Shown: positions 6,561 to 13,768 of the stretch, in pieces | How positions within the stretch are numbered: the first letter of the stretch is position 1 | Layout: every line of letters starts with the position of its first letter | Source of the DNA: CAYSDL01 sp964429875 | GTDB lineage: Bacteria > Fidelibacterota > Marinisomatia > SCGC-AAA003-L08 > D37C17 | Assembly (NCBI GenBank): GCA_964429875.1 | Contig: CAYSDL010000038.1 | Span: 1 to 13,953 of the forward strand | Length of the DNA stretch: 13,953 bases | Direction: 5' to 3' | Program-made: the position numbers and the translations under genes | The notes under the pieces: generated by a model | Told to the model about the DNA's origin: nothing | Database searches by the model: none | Seen by the model: only the letters and a program-made list of their open reading frames with translations

Positions 6561-8522
6561 ATGCTTAATAAAAAGCAACTTGAAGAGCTTTATTACTATT
6601 TGAAACTTCCAAGATTTATTGAAGATAGAATGCTTTTATTATTGCGTCAGGGGAAGATATCTAAATGGTTTTCTGGATATGGACAAGAAGCAATAGCTGT
6701 TGGAGCTACCTACGCACTTAATGAAAAGGATATGATCCTGCCCATGCATCGAAACCTCGGTGTATTCACTACACGAAATATTGATTTAGAAAAATTATTA
6801 TCACAACTCTTTGGGAAAGAAGGTGGATATACAAAAGGGAGAGATAGAACATTCCATTTTGGTGATAAAGATAATAATATAATTGGAATGATCTCTCATT
6901 TAGCTGCGATGCTTCCTGTTGCTAATGGTGTTGCATTATCCTATAAGCTTAATAATGAAAATAATATTGCATTATCTTTTATAGGTGAAGGAGCTACAAG
7001 TGAAGGCGATTTTCATGAATCTTTAAATTTAGCTGCTGTGTGGGGTCTCCCTGTTATATTTCTAATTGAAAACAATGGCTATGGATTATCAACTCCAACA
7101 TCTGAACAGTATAAGTGTAATAATTTAGTTGATAGAGCTATCGGATATGGAATTGAGGGAATAAAAATAAATGGAAATGATATCATTGAAGTTTATAATA
7201 CGATAAAACGTTGTGCAAGAAAAATTAGAAAAAATCCTGCTCCTATATTAATTGAAGCTATGACTTTTAGAGTAAGAGGGCATGAGGAGGCTTCTGGTGT
7301 TAAGTATGTCCCGAAAGATTTAATTGACAAGTGGTCTAAAAATGATCCTTTATTATTGTTTGAAAAATATCTTAAAGGAAAAAAAATATTAAATAAATCT
7401 TTAAAAAGAAAAACTGAGAATAAGATTAAAAAGTATGTTCTTGAAAAAATTGAAATTGCACTTGATAAAGATGCTCCAACATCATCTATAGAAAATGAGA
7501 TAAATGATGTATACTCAAATGAAAATATTAAATTAATTTCACCTAAGAACAATAAAATAAAAGAGACTCGATTTGTTGATGCTATTAAAAATTCATTGTA
7601 TCAGAAAATGAAAAGCGATAAGTCTGTCATTATAATGGGCCAAGATATAGCTGAGTATGGAGGAGTATTTAAGGTTACAGAAGGATTTTTAGATACATTT
7701 GGTAAAGAAAGAGTTAGAAATACACCAATCACAGAATCTGCAGTGATAGGATGTGCTATGGGCCTTTCATTTAATAGTTTTAAGCCAGTTGTAGAAATGC
7801 AATTTGCAGATTTTGTCAGTGTGGGATTTAATCAAATAGTTAATAATTTAGCAAAGACATACTATAGATGGGGACAGCCTGTTAATGTTACCTTGAGGAT
7901 GCCTACTGGGGGTGGAATAGGAGCAGGACCATTTCATTCACAAAGCAATGAATCATGGTTTTTCCATGTACCTGGACTTAAAATAATATATCCTTCTACT
8001 GCATATGATGCAAAAGGATTGCTAAGTTCATCAATTGATGATAACAATCCAGTCCTCTTTTTTGAACATAAAGCTTTATATAGAAGCATAAAAGATGAAG
8101 TCCCTGAGTCTTTATATAGTATTGAAATTGGAAAATCAAAAATAGTTAAAGAAGGAAAAGATCTTTCCATAATAACCTATGGTCTTGGAGTTATCTGGGC
8201 AAAAGAATATGCAAAAAATAGTAATTATGATATTGAAATCATTGATCTTAGAACCCTATTACCATTAGATATGAAAGAAATTCTTAACTCTGTATCTAAA
8301 ACAAATAAAGTTTTAATTTTACATGAAGATAGTAAAACAGGTGGAATTGGAGCAGAAATTTCTGCTATGATTGCAGAAAATATCTTTGAATTTTTAGATG
8401 CTCCTATTATGAGGCTTGGGGCACTTGATACTCCCATACCATTTTCAAAAAATATAGAAAATGATATTTATTTTCCAGTAAATAAAATTCATGAAAAAGT
8501 AAATAAACTTATGAAATATTAA
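6561..8522 (+). CDS. 2-oxoacid dehydrogenase E1 component, fused alpha and beta subunits
   Basis: 653 residues. Residues 1-320 are an E1-alpha domain: PMHRNLGVF (61-69), RDRTFHFGD (94-102) and the thiamine diphosphate motif GEGATSEGDFHES ... ENNGYGLSTP (142-179), with RGHEEAS (239-245) in the active-site loop. After a charged linker (about 270-335) residues 337-653 form an E1-beta domain: QDIAEYGGVFKVTEG (361-375), the catalytic PITESA with Glu392, EMQFADF and RMPTGGGIGAGPFHS. The fused enzyme decarboxylates a 2-oxoacid and passes the acyl group to a lipoyl E2. The branched-chain type is the best guess; pyruvate or 2-oxoadipate cannot be excluded. Most bacteria have two separate genes, whereas fused forms are known in Bacteroidota and relatives. 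No E2 or E3 gene lies in the window. The start has no Shine-Dalgarno sequence and follows the FAH gene by 3 nt. Confidence 0.92.
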   Translation: MLNKKQLEELYYYLKLPRFIEDRMLLLLRQGKISKWFSGYGQEAIAVGATYALNEKDMILPMHRNLGVFTTRNIDLEKLLSQLFGKEGGYTKGRDRTFHFGDKDNNIIGMISHLAAMLPVANGVALSYKLNNENNIALSFIGEGATSEGDFHESLNLAAVWGLPVIFLIENNGYGLSTPTSEQYKCNNLVDRAIGYGIEGIKINGNDIIEVYNTIKRCARKIRKNPAPILIEAMTFRVRGHEEASGVKYVPKDLIDKWSKNDPLLLFEKYLKGKKILNKSLKRKTENKIKKYVLEKIEIALDKDAPTSSIENEINDVYSNENIKLISPKNNKIKETRFVDAIKNSLYQKMKSDKSVIIMGQDIAEYGGVFKVTEGFLDTFGKERVRNTPITESAVIGCAMGLSFNSFKPVVEMQFADFVSVGFNQIVNNLAKTYYRWGQPVNVTLRMPTGGGIGAGPFHSQSNESWFFHVPGLKIIYPSTAYDAKGLLSSSIDDNNPVLFFEHKALYRSIKDEVPESLYSIEIGKSKIVKEGKDLSIITYGLGVIWAKEYAKNSNYDIEIIDLRTLLPLDMKEILNSVSKTNKVLILHEDSKTGGIGAEISAMIAENIFEFLDAPIMRLGALDTPIPFSKNIENDIYFPVNKIHEKVNKLMKY

Positions 8523-8558
8523 ATAATGATATTTCTTAAATTAAATATATAAACCTTT

Positions 8559-8562
8559 GGAG
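8559..8562 (+). promoter_or_regulatory. Shine-Dalgarno site for the glutaryl-CoA dehydrogenase gene
   Basis: GGAG lies 5 nt before the ATG at 8568. It stands out because nearly all other starts in this window have only A/T before them. It suggests that this gene is translated independently and strongly, and it supports the chosen start. Confidence 0.6.
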
Positions 8563-8567
8563 TATTA

Positions 8568-9737
8568 ATGAAATTAGAATGCTTAGATTTTTTAGGAATT
8601 TCAGAACATTTTTCAGAAGAAGAAATAATGGTTCAAAAAACAGCTAATGAATTTGTGGCTAAAGAAATTATGCCTATCATTGATGAACATTTCGCAAAGG
8701 GAACATTTCCTTTTGATCTAGTAGGGCAGTTTGCGAATCTTGGATTTTTAGGTGTTAACTTACCTGAAAAATATGAATGTGGAGGAATGTCACATGTTGC
8801 GTACGGTCTTATTTGTCAAGAATTAGAAAGGGCAGATTCTGGGATAAGATCTTTTGTTTCTGTTCAAGGATCATTAGTAATGTATCCTATTTATGCCTAT
8901 GGAAGTGAAAAACAAAAGGAATATTGGCTTCCATTAATGGCGCAAGGTAAAAAAATTGGTTGTTTTGGATTAACAGAACCAAATTTTGGATCTAATCCAT
9001 CTGGGATGTTAACAAAGGCAAATAAAGTTGATGGTGGTTATACCCTTAATGGCTCAAAAATGTGGATTACTAATGGAACTATTGCTGATGTAGCTATTGT
9101 GTGGGCTAAAGATGATAGTGGCGAAATTCGCGGCTTTTTAGTGGAAAAAGGCATGGATGGGTTCTCAGCGCCTGAAATGGAAGGTAAACTTTCTTTGAAA
9201 GCTTCAGTGACATCGGAGCTTGTATTTGAAAACGTTTTTGTTCCTGAATCTAATCTGCTACCTAATGTTAAAGGATTAAAAGGTCCTCTTGGATGTTTGA
9301 ATCAAGCTAGATATGGAATAGGGTGGGGAGCACTGGGTGCAGCTATGAATGTATATGAAACAGCATTAGAGTATTCTAAAGATAGAATTCAATTTGATAA
9401 ACCAATAGCTTCTTTTCAATTAATTCAAGAACAACTTGTTTGGATGTTTAATGAAATTACAAAAGGTCAACTTTTAGCTTTACAGGTAGGTAAAAATAAA
9501 GATAATGGAACACTAAAACATTCGCAGGTTTCAATGCTTAAAAGAAACAATGTATGGGTAGCAAGAGAATGCATCAAATTAGCAAGAGGAATTTTAGGGG
9601 CTAATGGTATAACTGAAGATTATCCAATTATGAGACATATGATGAATATGGAAAGTGTTTATACTTATGAAGGTACTCATGAAATGCATACACTTGTTTT
9701 AGGTCAGGAAATCACAGGAATTCCAGCCTTTAAATAA
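8568..9737 (+). CDS. gcdH: Acyl-CoA dehydrogenase, glutaryl-CoA dehydrogenase type
   Basis: 389 residues, a normal full length. It is a FAD enzyme that oxidises and decarboxylates glutaryl-CoA to crotonyl-CoA in lysine and tryptophan breakdown and passes electrons to ETF. The motifs of the GCDH clade are present: ELERADSGIRSFVSVQGSLV (85-104), with Glu87, Arg94 and Ser95 at the places used by GCDH to bind the glutaryl carboxylate, then MYPIYAYGSEKQ, and CFGLTEPNFGSNPSGM in the FAD/substrate region. The catalytic base Glu368 is in YTYEGTHEMHTLVLG (365-379). Short-chain acyl-CoA dehydrogenases lack this Arg pattern, so the substrate call is fairly strong. It has its own Shine-Dalgarno sequence and is 45 nt after the E1 gene, so it may be in the same transcript or have its own promoter. 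It ends facing the DUF457 gene. Confidence 0.9.
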   Translation: MKLECLDFLGISEHFSEEEIMVQKTANEFVAKEIMPIIDEHFAKGTFPFDLVGQFANLGFLGVNLPEKYECGGMSHVAYGLICQELERADSGIRSFVSVQGSLVMYPIYAYGSEKQKEYWLPLMAQGKKIGCFGLTEPNFGSNPSGMLTKANKVDGGYTLNGSKMWITNGTIADVAIVWAKDDSGEIRGFLVEKGMDGFSAPEMEGKLSLKASVTSELVFENVFVPESNLLPNVKGLKGPLGCLNQARYGIGWGALGAAMNVYETALEYSKDRIQFDKPIASFQLIQEQLVWMFNEITKGQLLALQVGKNKDNGTLKHSQVSMLKRNNVWVARECIKLARGILGANGITEDYPIMRHMMNMESVYTYEGTHEMHTLVLGQEITGIPAFK

Positions 9738-9780
9738 ATATTAAGCCAGTTAATTTTTACGATCAGTGATCAAATAGTAT

Positions 9781-10542
9781 TTATTCTATATTATGTATTG
9801 ATGATTTTTTATATGTGATGTTTTCATCTAATTTAATTTTCTTTTCTAAATAGATCTCATTAAAGCTGTTTTTTGATTTATATGTAAAATAAATAAGAAA
9901 CAATAATGATGGGATATATAAAATTGAAAAAACTAGATAAGTGCTTTCCATTTTCAAGAAGTAAGATGATAAGCAGAAAGCAATTAAGAATAGAGTCTGT
10001 GTCTTCATGTAAATAGATAAATTTTTTAGATATTTCCCATTTGAAAACGGATGTTTAATAATTACCTCAATTATTTGCCATGCGAATAATCTGAAAAAAA
10101 CAAATTCTAATGCAAGAAAGATTTTTTTGTACAATGGTTTTATATCATTTAAGAAATACCAAATATCTAAACTCTCAGTAGGTAAAGGCCAGAAAATATG
10201 TACAGCATCAAACCATAAAAAGATATCTAGTATAAGATGAGATAGAAGCCCTGCGAATATTCCATTGCCAAACAGTAAATATTTCTTGTTTTTTGTTACT
10301 TCGTATATAATTAAAAACAGCAAATAAATGATGATGTAAGAAAATATACTGTGTGTGAAAGTTCTATGTGTAAGAATAATACTTTTTTCTATTGGTGCAA
10401 ACAAAGAATAGGCAGAGGTAATAATAATATCAACATCAGGTATAAGAGCGCCTAAAATGAATGAAATAAGAAACCATTTTTTTTGAGGTATTATCTCTCT
10501 TAAGGAGTAAGCTATATATGCGTGAAGTCCAGCTTGAGCCAT
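9781..10542 (-). CDS. DUF457/YdjM-type membrane-bound metal-dependent hydrolase
   Basis: 253 residues on the minus strand with about six hydrophobic segments. The conserved polar residues of the DUF457 (YdjM, membrane-bound putative metal-dependent hydrolase) family are all visible: His7 in QAGLHAYIAY, GALIPDVD (31-38, Asp36 and Asp38), LTHRTFTHS (58-65, His59 and His64) and GLLSHLILD (98-106, His102 and Asp106). These probably bind metal at the membrane face. The biological substrate of the family is not established. It is convergent with the glutaryl-CoA dehydrogenase gene, with 43 nt between stops and no clear terminator, and divergent from the 10610 operon. The start codon at 10542 has an A-rich leader without a Shine-Dalgarno sequence. 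Confidence 0.85.
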   Translation of the reverse strand: MAQAGLHAYIAYSLREIIPQKKWFLISFILGALIPDVDIIITSAYSLFAPIEKSIILTHRTFTHSIFSYIIIYLLFLIIYEVTKNKKYLLFGNGIFAGLLSHLILDIFLWFDAVHIFWPLPTESLDIWYFLNDIKPLYKKIFLALEFVFFRLFAWQIIEVIIKHPFSNGKYLKNLSIYMKTQTLFLIAFCLSSYFLKMESTYLVFSILYIPSLLFLIYFTYKSKNSFNEIYLEKKIKLDENITYKKSSIHNIE

Positions 10543-10609
10543 TTTCTATTATTTGAATTATAAATTAGTTATAACATATGTAAATTCTGTTTATTAAAAT
10601 AAATAAATT

Positions 10610-11476
10610 ATGAATATTGATAAAGCAAAAGATTTAATTGGTGGATTGTATAGTATCTCCCTGGATTGCGTATGTGAAGATATGATCTTTCATCCAGTTA
10701 GAATTGTAGAAGCTTCTAAATCAATTATTGGAATCAACCCACATGATCCTGAAATTAAATTGCTTGATTATTGCGAAAGATATATTAGTAGCTATGAGCA
10801 CAAAGAGGTAAAAACTGATTTTTTAGGTATTGAAATGCCATCTGTGGTCACCTTTTTAGACCTTGAATTATCAATGTTAGACAAAAACAAAAAGAAAAGT
10901 TATGATAATTTATATTGTCTATCACGTGTTTCTGATGGGACACAAATATTAGAATTTTTGTTAGAGTTTTCTTTAAAGTACTGCTCTAACTCTTTTTTAT
11001 TGATCTGGGCTATTTATCGAATGCATTTATTTTTAGGTTTAGATGATGTTTTTAAGAGCTTGTTAGTATGTGTTCAGAAAATTTTAAATGATATTAATGT
11101 AAAAAGATTAGGTAAAAGATCAGATATTGATATTCATTTAAAAGAATATGTGCTTGATAAGAACTCTTTTAAATATTTTCATACATTATACAGAATAGGT
11201 AAAGATAGTTTTGTTCGTGAAAGTAAGATAAAGCCTTTAGTCTTATCTGTTATGAAGGACAATTTTTCATTTTCTAATAAAAGTGCAGACTTAGTTTCTA
11301 ATGAAGATTATAAAGAAACTGGAAGACAGTGGATATTGAATTATTTTTCAGAGATAGATGCAGTAGATATCAATGAGGAGCTTGTTTTAAATATGGATGC
11401 TACAAGGGGAGTCGATAAAATTTTAGATGATCAAAATTCAAGGATCGTATGGTCAAGATTGAAAAAAATAATATGA
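10610..11476 (+). CDS. Hypothetical protein of unrecognised family
   Basis: 288 residues; I recognise no domain. There is no signal peptide and no clear membrane helix, although LLIWAIYRMHLFLGL in the middle is strongly hydrophobic. The composition is rich in Leu, Ser, Lys and Asp and looks like a mostly helical cytoplasmic protein. A few His/Cys/Asp residues in the N-terminal third (DCVCEDMIFHPVRIVEA, NPHDPEIKLLDYCERY) are spaced in a way that could suit metal binding, but this is not a known motif. The ATG at 10610 follows an A/T leader. The end overlaps the following MBL-fold gene, so it is the first gene of the 10610-13702 operon. The coding frame and composition match its neighbours, so it is a real gene. 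Confidence 0.75.
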   Translation: MNIDKAKDLIGGLYSISLDCVCEDMIFHPVRIVEASKSIIGINPHDPEIKLLDYCERYISSYEHKEVKTDFLGIEMPSVVTFLDLELSMLDKNKKKSYDNLYCLSRVSDGTQILEFLLEFSLKYCSNSFLLIWAIYRMHLFLGLDDVFKSLLVCVQKILNDINVKRLGKRSDIDIHLKEYVLDKNSFKYFHTLYRIGKDSFVRESKIKPLVLSVMKDNFSFSNKSADLVSNEDYKETGRQWILNYFSEIDAVDINEELVLNMDATRGVDKILDDQNSRIVWSRLKKII

Positions 11477-12327
11477 AGTTAGATAATGTAGGAAAGTGGA
11501 AAATACATGTTCTTGAAACGGGATATTTTTGGTTAGATGGTGGAGCAATGATGGGGTCAGTTCCAAAAGTTTTATGGTCAAAAACAAATCCTTCTGATGA
11601 GCTTAATCGAATTCAACTTGCAATGAGATGTATGCTTTTAGATGATGGAAAAAATGTTGTGCTAATTGAAACAGGAATTGGAGATAAAAATTCAGATAAG
11701 TTTATTAGTATGTTTAATATAAAACAGCATAGATATGCTTTAAGTAATACTTTAAGTAAAGTAGGTTATCTGCCAGAAAATATTACACATGTAATACTTA
11801 CTCACTTGCATTTCGATCATGCTGGAGGAGCAGTAAAATATGATAAAAACAGTAAATTGACACCAGCATTTCCTAAAGCTCAATATTATATTTCTAAAAA
11901 AAATTGGGAAGCAGGTTTGAATCCTAGTCCAAGGGACAAAGCGAGCTACTTAAAAGAAAATTATATGGTTTTATCTGAAAGTAACGTTTTAAAAATCATA
12001 CCTGAGAACTCTGAAATCATTAAAGGGATAAGTACATATGTTGTTAATGGGCATACGCATGGGCAGCAGCTTATAAAAATATCTGATATGGATAGAACTA
12101 TTGTTTTTTGTTCTGATCTTGTCCCATTGAAGTCGCATTTAAAACTTCCGTGGATTATGGGTTATGATCTTAATGCTGTTCTGACGTTAGAAGAAAAAGA
12201 AAAGTTTTTAAATGTAGCAGCTCAAAATAATTGGATCCTATATTTCTACCATGATCCTAAGGTGATTGCTGTAACAATAAAAAAACATAATAATAATTTT
12301 GATATTGTAGATGAATATAGAAGATAA
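11473..12327 (+). CDS. MBL-fold metallo-hydrolase, lactonase/glyoxalase-II-like
   Basis: 284 residues from the ATG at 11473, whose ATGA overlaps the upstream stop (11474-11476). An in-frame ATG at 11449 (preceded by AGGA) would add eight residues and cannot be ruled out. The two-metal site is complete: LTHLHFDHAGG (His111, His113, Asp115, His116), NGHTHG (His194 or His196), FCSDLVP (Asp215) and FYHDP (His260). The order and spacing resemble AHL-lactonase/YflN-type MBL hydrolases (IETGIGDK before the His cluster). Such enzymes open lactones or cleave thioesters; the substrate here is not predictable. There is no signal peptide, so it is cytoplasmic. It overlaps the DUF309 gene by 17 nt, which argues for translational coupling. 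Confidence 0.88.
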   Translation: MKLDNVGKWKIHVLETGYFWLDGGAMMGSVPKVLWSKTNPSDELNRIQLAMRCMLLDDGKNVVLIETGIGDKNSDKFISMFNIKQHRYALSNTLSKVGYLPENITHVILTHLHFDHAGGAVKYDKNSKLTPAFPKAQYYISKKNWEAGLNPSPRDKASYLKENYMVLSESNVLKIIPENSEIIKGISTYVVNGHTHGQQLIKISDMDRTIVFCSDLVPLKSHLKLPWIMGYDLNAVLTLEEKEKFLNVAAQNNWILYFYHDPKVIAVTIKKHNNNFDIVDEYRR

Positions 12328-12685
12328 CAAAAGAAAAGAAGAATTGTTTAACATGGGGATAGAGGCATTTAATTCTTCAAATTATTATGATGCTCATGAA
12401 TACTGGGAAGATCTGTGGTCAGATTATAGGTTAGTTGATGCTAAATTTGTTCAAGCCTTAATTCAGCTTTCAGTTGGTTATTTTCATATAACAAACAATA
12501 ATAAAAATGGAACTCTTGGTCTTCTTAATAAATGTAAGCCAAAATTTGAGCTTTATCTACCTTCTTGTAGAGGGATAGATATTGAAAATATTCTTAAATT
12601 AGTAGATAAATCAATAGAGAATATAAATAAGATTAATAAAATGACAGAGTTTGATTGGTCCTTAGTGCCAAGAATAGAGATTTAA
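12311..12685 (+). CDS. DUF309 family protein
   Basis: 124 residues. The family signature lies near the N-terminus: FNSSNYYDAHEYWEDLW (20-36), with His29, Glu30, Trp32, Glu33 and Trp36, followed by QALIQLSVGYFHITNNN (48-64). The protein is small, all-helical and cytoplasmic. DUF309 has no established biochemical function; the conserved His/Glu pair suggests a metal or small-molecule site. The start lies inside the end of the MBL-fold gene (17-nt overlap), and the next gene starts one base after its stop. An alternative ATG at 12353 would leave out only the charged N-terminus. Confidence 0.85.
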   Translation: MNIEDNKRKEELFNMGIEAFNSSNYYDAHEYWEDLWSDYRLVDAKFVQALIQLSVGYFHITNNNKNGTLGLLNKCKPKFELYLPSCRGIDIENILKLVDKSIENINKINKMTEFDWSLVPRIEI

Positions 12686-12686
12686 A

Positions 12687-13058
12687 ATGGAAGAGCAATT
12701 TAATATAAATGTTTTTTCTGATGATGCAAAGTTTTGTAGCTCTCTTGCAATAGAATGTAATAAATATGGATTTGGACTTACTTTTTTTGAAGAACATGAT
12801 TTTGACAATAGAAAAATGCTTGAGTCTGCTTTAGTTTCAGTTGTTGTTATTGATCTTACATGTGATGAGGTGGATCCATATAAACTTGGCAAGAACATGC
12901 GAATTTCTTCTGATTTGCCTATATTTGGTATCCTTGATAAGTTTAATAGAAAAAAACAAAATAAAGCAAAAGAATCTGGGTTTGATCTTGTTTTTACAAA
13001 ATCAATGCTTTTGAGAAGTATTAAAGAAATAGTTGTGCACATATCAAATGAAGAATGA
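12687..13058 (+). CDS. Stand-alone receiver-like (CheY-type) protein, partly degenerate
   Basis: 123 residues, receiver-domain length, with no output domain. The acidic pair Asp12-Asp13, the phospho-acceptor candidate Asp56 in VVVIDL, and Lys105 in VFTKS occur at receiver spacing, and KAKESGFDLVFTKSMLLRSI looks like the usual last part of the fold (A-x-x-x-G-x-D-x-x-x-x-K). The Ser/Thr normally found after strand 4 is missing (PIFGILDKF), and the loop after Asp56 is Asp/Glu-rich in place of the usual MP. It could be a weakly phosphorylated or pseudo-receiver protein. It sits between DUF309 (1-nt gap) and nth (ATGA overlap at 13055-13058). No histidine kinase is nearby. The fold call is moderate. 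Confidence 0.65.
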   Translation: MEEQFNINVFSDDAKFCSSLAIECNKYGFGLTFFEEHDFDNRKMLESALVSVVVIDLTCDEVDPYKLGKNMRISSDLPIFGILDKFNRKKQNKAKESGFDLVFTKSMLLRSIKEIVVHISNEE

Positions 13059-13702
13059 GAGAATCTCTTAAAAATAAAAAAAATAGAATTTCAAAGATAG
13101 TATCTATTCTGAAAAAAGAATATCCTGATTCTAAATGTTCTCTTATCTATGAAGATCCCTTCCAGTTACTTGTTGCAACAATCCTTTCTGCTCAATGTAC
13201 TGATGAGAGAGTTAATAAAGTTACTTCGATTGTTTTTAAAGAATATCCAGATGCTCAGGCATTTTCTAAATTATCTGTAAAAAAAATTGGAAAGCTTATT
13301 TATTCAACGGGTTTTTATAATAATAAAGCAAAAAATATAAAAAAAATGTCAGATATTGTTTGGAATAAGTATAATGGAAATATTCCTGAAGATATCAACA
13401 TGCTCGTTGATCTTCCTGGAGTAGGGAGGAAGACTGCTAATGTAGTTTTAGGAAATGTTTTCAATGTACCTTCATTGGTTGTCGATACACATGTTACTAG
13501 AATTACCAATCTATTAAAATTTGTTAAAACAAAAAATGCAGTACTAATAGAAAAAGAGCTTTGTAAGATCGTAGACGCAGAAAATTGGTCAATATTTGCG
13601 CATTTGTTAATTGACCATGGAAGAAAAATTTGCATTGCAAATAGACCTAAATGCAATGATTGTGTGCTAAATGATCTATGCCCATCTTCATCTTTCTCCT
13701 AA
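13055..13702 (+). CDS. nth: Endonuclease III (DNA glycosylase / AP lyase)
   Basis: 215 residues, full length. It removes oxidised pyrimidines from DNA and nicks the abasic site in base excision repair. Clear features are ILSAQCTDERVN (43-54), the helix-hairpin-helix LPGVGRKTANVVL (120-132) with catalytic Lys126, VDTHVTRI (143-150) with catalytic Asp144, and the C-terminal 4Fe-4S cluster C-x6-C-x2-C-x5-C at Cys193, Cys200, Cys203 and Cys209. All catalytic and cluster residues are intact. The ATG is in an ATGA overlap with the receiver-like gene, so it is coupled to that operon. The short tail after the last Cys is normal for the family. Confidence 0.97.
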   Translation: MRESLKNKKNRISKIVSILKKEYPDSKCSLIYEDPFQLLVATILSAQCTDERVNKVTSIVFKEYPDAQAFSKLSVKKIGKLIYSTGFYNNKAKNIKKMSDIVWNKYNGNIPEDINMLVDLPGVGRKTANVVLGNVFNVPSLVVDTHVTRITNLLKFVKTKNAVLIEKELCKIVDAENWSIFAHLLIDHGRKICIANRPKCNDCVLNDLCPSSSFS

Positions 13703-13748
13703 AATAAATTGCTTGTCTCAGTATCTAATTAATTACTAAATTTTTTTC

Positions 13749-13760
13749 GACTCATAAGTC
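13749..13760. promoter_or_regulatory. Near-palindrome upstream of the TetR gene, possible operator
   Basis: GACTCATAAGTC reads GACT-x-AT-x-AGTC as an inverted repeat with a single mismatched pair (C5/A8). It ends 8 nt before the ATG at 13769. TetR regulators usually bind such palindromes near their own start. It follows a run of seven T (13741-13747) downstream of nth. The repeat is short and unproven. Confidence 0.35.
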
Positions 13761-13768
13761 TAAATAAT

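Noticed and set aside
9761..9771. GATCA-G-TGATC inverted repeat between the convergent genes
   Set aside because: The single-base centre cannot form a hairpin loop and no T-run follows, so it is not supported as a terminator.
11449..11472. Upstream ATG for the MBL-fold gene with a possible AGGA ribosome binding site
   Set aside because: It would overlap the previous gene by 28 nt and add a short Lys-rich stretch, whereas the ATGA overlap at 11473 matches the coupling seen elsewhere. It remains possible.
12662..13042. Minus-strand open frame of 126 residues opposite the receiver-like gene
   Set aside because: It is antisense to a gene with receiver-family residues and tight operon spacing, and its protein is low-complexity Ser/Leu-rich.
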